This document shows, piece by piece, positions 6,084-6,993 of a stretch of DNA of 6,993 nucleotides. The notes under the pieces are model-generated. The model searched no databases, was not told the origin of the DNA, and saw only the letters and a program-made list of their open reading frames with translations. Each line of letters starts with the position of its first letter. The first letter of the stretch is position 1. Origin of the DNA: an uncultured Butyricicoccus sp. (lineage in GTDB: Bacteria > Bacillota > Clostridia > Oscillospirales > Butyricicoccaceae); assembly GCA_900557315.1 (NCBI GenBank), contig USSI01000073.1:1-6993 (forward strand). The letters are read 5' to 3'. Position numbers and translations under genes: made by a program.

Positions 6084-6993
6084 TTAACTCCGGCCGCCCC
6101 GCGCCATCAGCTTTGCGCTGATCGCGGCGACCAGAGGGACTGTCAGCAGGATACCGATCGAGCCCGCCACGCTTTGCAGCACCTCGATGCAGATAAAATC
6201 CGTGTTGATCAGCTGCAAAAATGGGATGTCGTATACCTGTACCAAAATCAACAGGTTCATGGACGAACCGGCAAACGCCAGAATCAGCGTGTTGGCCATC
6301 GTGCCCATTGCGTCCCGCCCGATATTCATGCCCGAGCGGAACAGCTCGCGCGCGGACAGCTCTTCGTTGTGCTCCCGCAGCTCCCAGACCGCTGAGGCGA
6401 TCGACATGGCAACGTCCATCACCGCGCCCAACGCCGCAATCAGCACGCCGCACACCAGCAGCCCACTGACCGTTAGCCCCTTTTCCGCGCCGTAGAGGAG
6501 CAGGTTTTCCGCCTCGCTCATATTGAAGCCGTTAAGCGGGGTGATCGTCCCGACAAGCGCGGCGCACAGGCCGGCCGCCGCTACGCCGCCGACGCACCCC
6601 AGCACGGCGCACAGGCTTTTCCGCGTCAACCCGTCGAGCAGGATGAGGGATGCCGCCGCAGTGACTGCCGCAATGGCAATCGTCAGCGGGATACCCGGCC
6701 AGCCGCGGATCAGGCCCGGGATCAGCAGGAACCACAGGCAGGCGAGCGTAAACAGCAGCCCCAGCAGCGCGCGCACGCCTTTCCAGCCGCCCAGAAAAAT
6801 CAAAAGCCCGCAGAACGCCAACATGGTCAGCCCAATCACCAGGCCGCGGTCATAATTAAACAGCGAGGCGTAGTAAGAGCCGTCCTCCCGCGTAATCAGG
6901 CGGACGACTACGCGGTCCCCCTCCTGCACATCGACGTTGAACAGCGCGCTCAGATAGTTGGTCAGCGGCAGAACCTCATCTTTGTGTGCGCCG
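6084..6993 (-). CDS. YibE/F family polytopic membrane protein, C-terminal part (5' end beyond the window)
   Basis: The frame is open from the window edge to TAA 6086-6084 and gives 302 residues of a YibE/F family (YibE_F Pfam family) integral membrane protein. Residues 1-46 are soluble and beta-rich, ending in the NVDVQEGDRVVVRL region that in this family precedes the membrane part. About seven hydrophobic segments follow, near residues 51-69, 73-95, 100-120, 126-148, 172-201, 229-252 and 273-297. The diagnostic family motifs are present: AVMDVAMSIASA (190-201) and SGMNIGRDAMGTMANT (220-235). The molecular function of the family is not established; a transport or export role has been assumed from its topology. 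The gene lies directly upstream of the SLH-protein gene on the same strand, 5 or 44 bp away depending on the start used there, so the two are likely co-transcribed. A GTG at 6929-6927 could be mistaken for a start, but the frame and family-like sequence continue past it. Confidence 0.88.
   Translation of the reverse strand, partial: GAHKDEVLPLTNYLSALFNVDVQEGDRVVVRLITREDGSYYASLFNYDRGLVIGLTMLAFCGLLIFLGGWKGVRALLGLLFTLACLWFLLIPGLIRGWPGIPLTIAIAAVTAAASLILLDGLTRKSLCAVLGCVGGVAAAGLCAALVGTITPLNGFNMSEAENLLLYGAEKGLTVSGLLVCGVLIAALGAVMDVAMSIASAVWELREHNEELSARELFRSGMNIGRDAMGTMANTLILAFAGSSMNLLILVQVYDIPFLQLINTDFICIEVLQSVAGSIGILLTVPLVAAISAKLMARGGRS

Noticed and set aside
6079..6453. Second minus-strand frame inside the YibE/F gene
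   Set aside because: It is an out-of-frame shadow of the YibE/F coding sequence, whose motifs are in the other frame.
1..6993. CRISPR array, tRNA, rRNA or riboswitch
   Set aside because: No regularly spaced direct repeats, cloverleaf-like sequence or known conserved RNA core was seen; the only notable RNA-like structures are the hairpins listed.

Overview
The window looks like a GC-rich, low-complexity-poor chromosome segment from an anaerobic Gram-positive bacterium, most likely a gut Clostridia member of the Oscillospirales type. The reasons are three S-layer homology (SLH) domains on a very large secreted protein, a Gram-positive style signal peptide, AGGA-type ribosome binding sites, a YibE/F family membrane protein, and an IS256-family transposase of the sort common in gut Firmicutes. 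The taxonomic placement is inference; no rRNA or core marker gene is present.

Layout. Bases 1-359 (+) are the 3' end of an IS256-family transposase gene with an in-frame TGA where the family has a tryptophan, so it reads as a decayed copy. Bases 360 to about 536 are the untranslated right flank of that insertion sequence, ending in a likely terminal-repeat sequence; a second near-copy of the end motif lies 29 bp further out. Bases 591-640 hold a long hairpin followed by a T-rich run, and 732-760 hold a perfect 13-bp hairpin that terminates the minus-strand operon. The gap between the two converging units carries no convincing gene.

Most of the window (781-6039, minus) is one gene of about 1,750 codons. 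It encodes an exported, cell-wall-attached mosaic protein: signal peptide, two lectin-like beta modules each followed by a chitobiase-C-terminal-like (CHB_HEX_C) module, a PHP-superfamily metal-dependent hydrolase domain of the CehA/McbA type with its metal ligands present, Ig/CARDB-like spacers, a GATase/ThuA-like alpha-beta domain, two OB-fold-like domains, a Gly/Ser linker, a small beta repeat, and three SLH domains that should dock it to the wall polymer.

Immediately upstream on the same strand (6084 to the window edge) is the C-terminal 302 residues of a YibE/F family polytopic membrane protein. The two genes are separated by 5 to 44 bp depending on the start chosen, so they are probably one operon read leftwards and stopped at 732-760. 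The sequence does not prove a functional link between the membrane protein and the surface hydrolase. The most interesting item is the domain combination in the giant protein, whose substrate cannot be read from the sequence; a phosphoester or nucleic-acid-related substrate is a reasonable guess from the PHP plus OB-fold pairing, nothing more.
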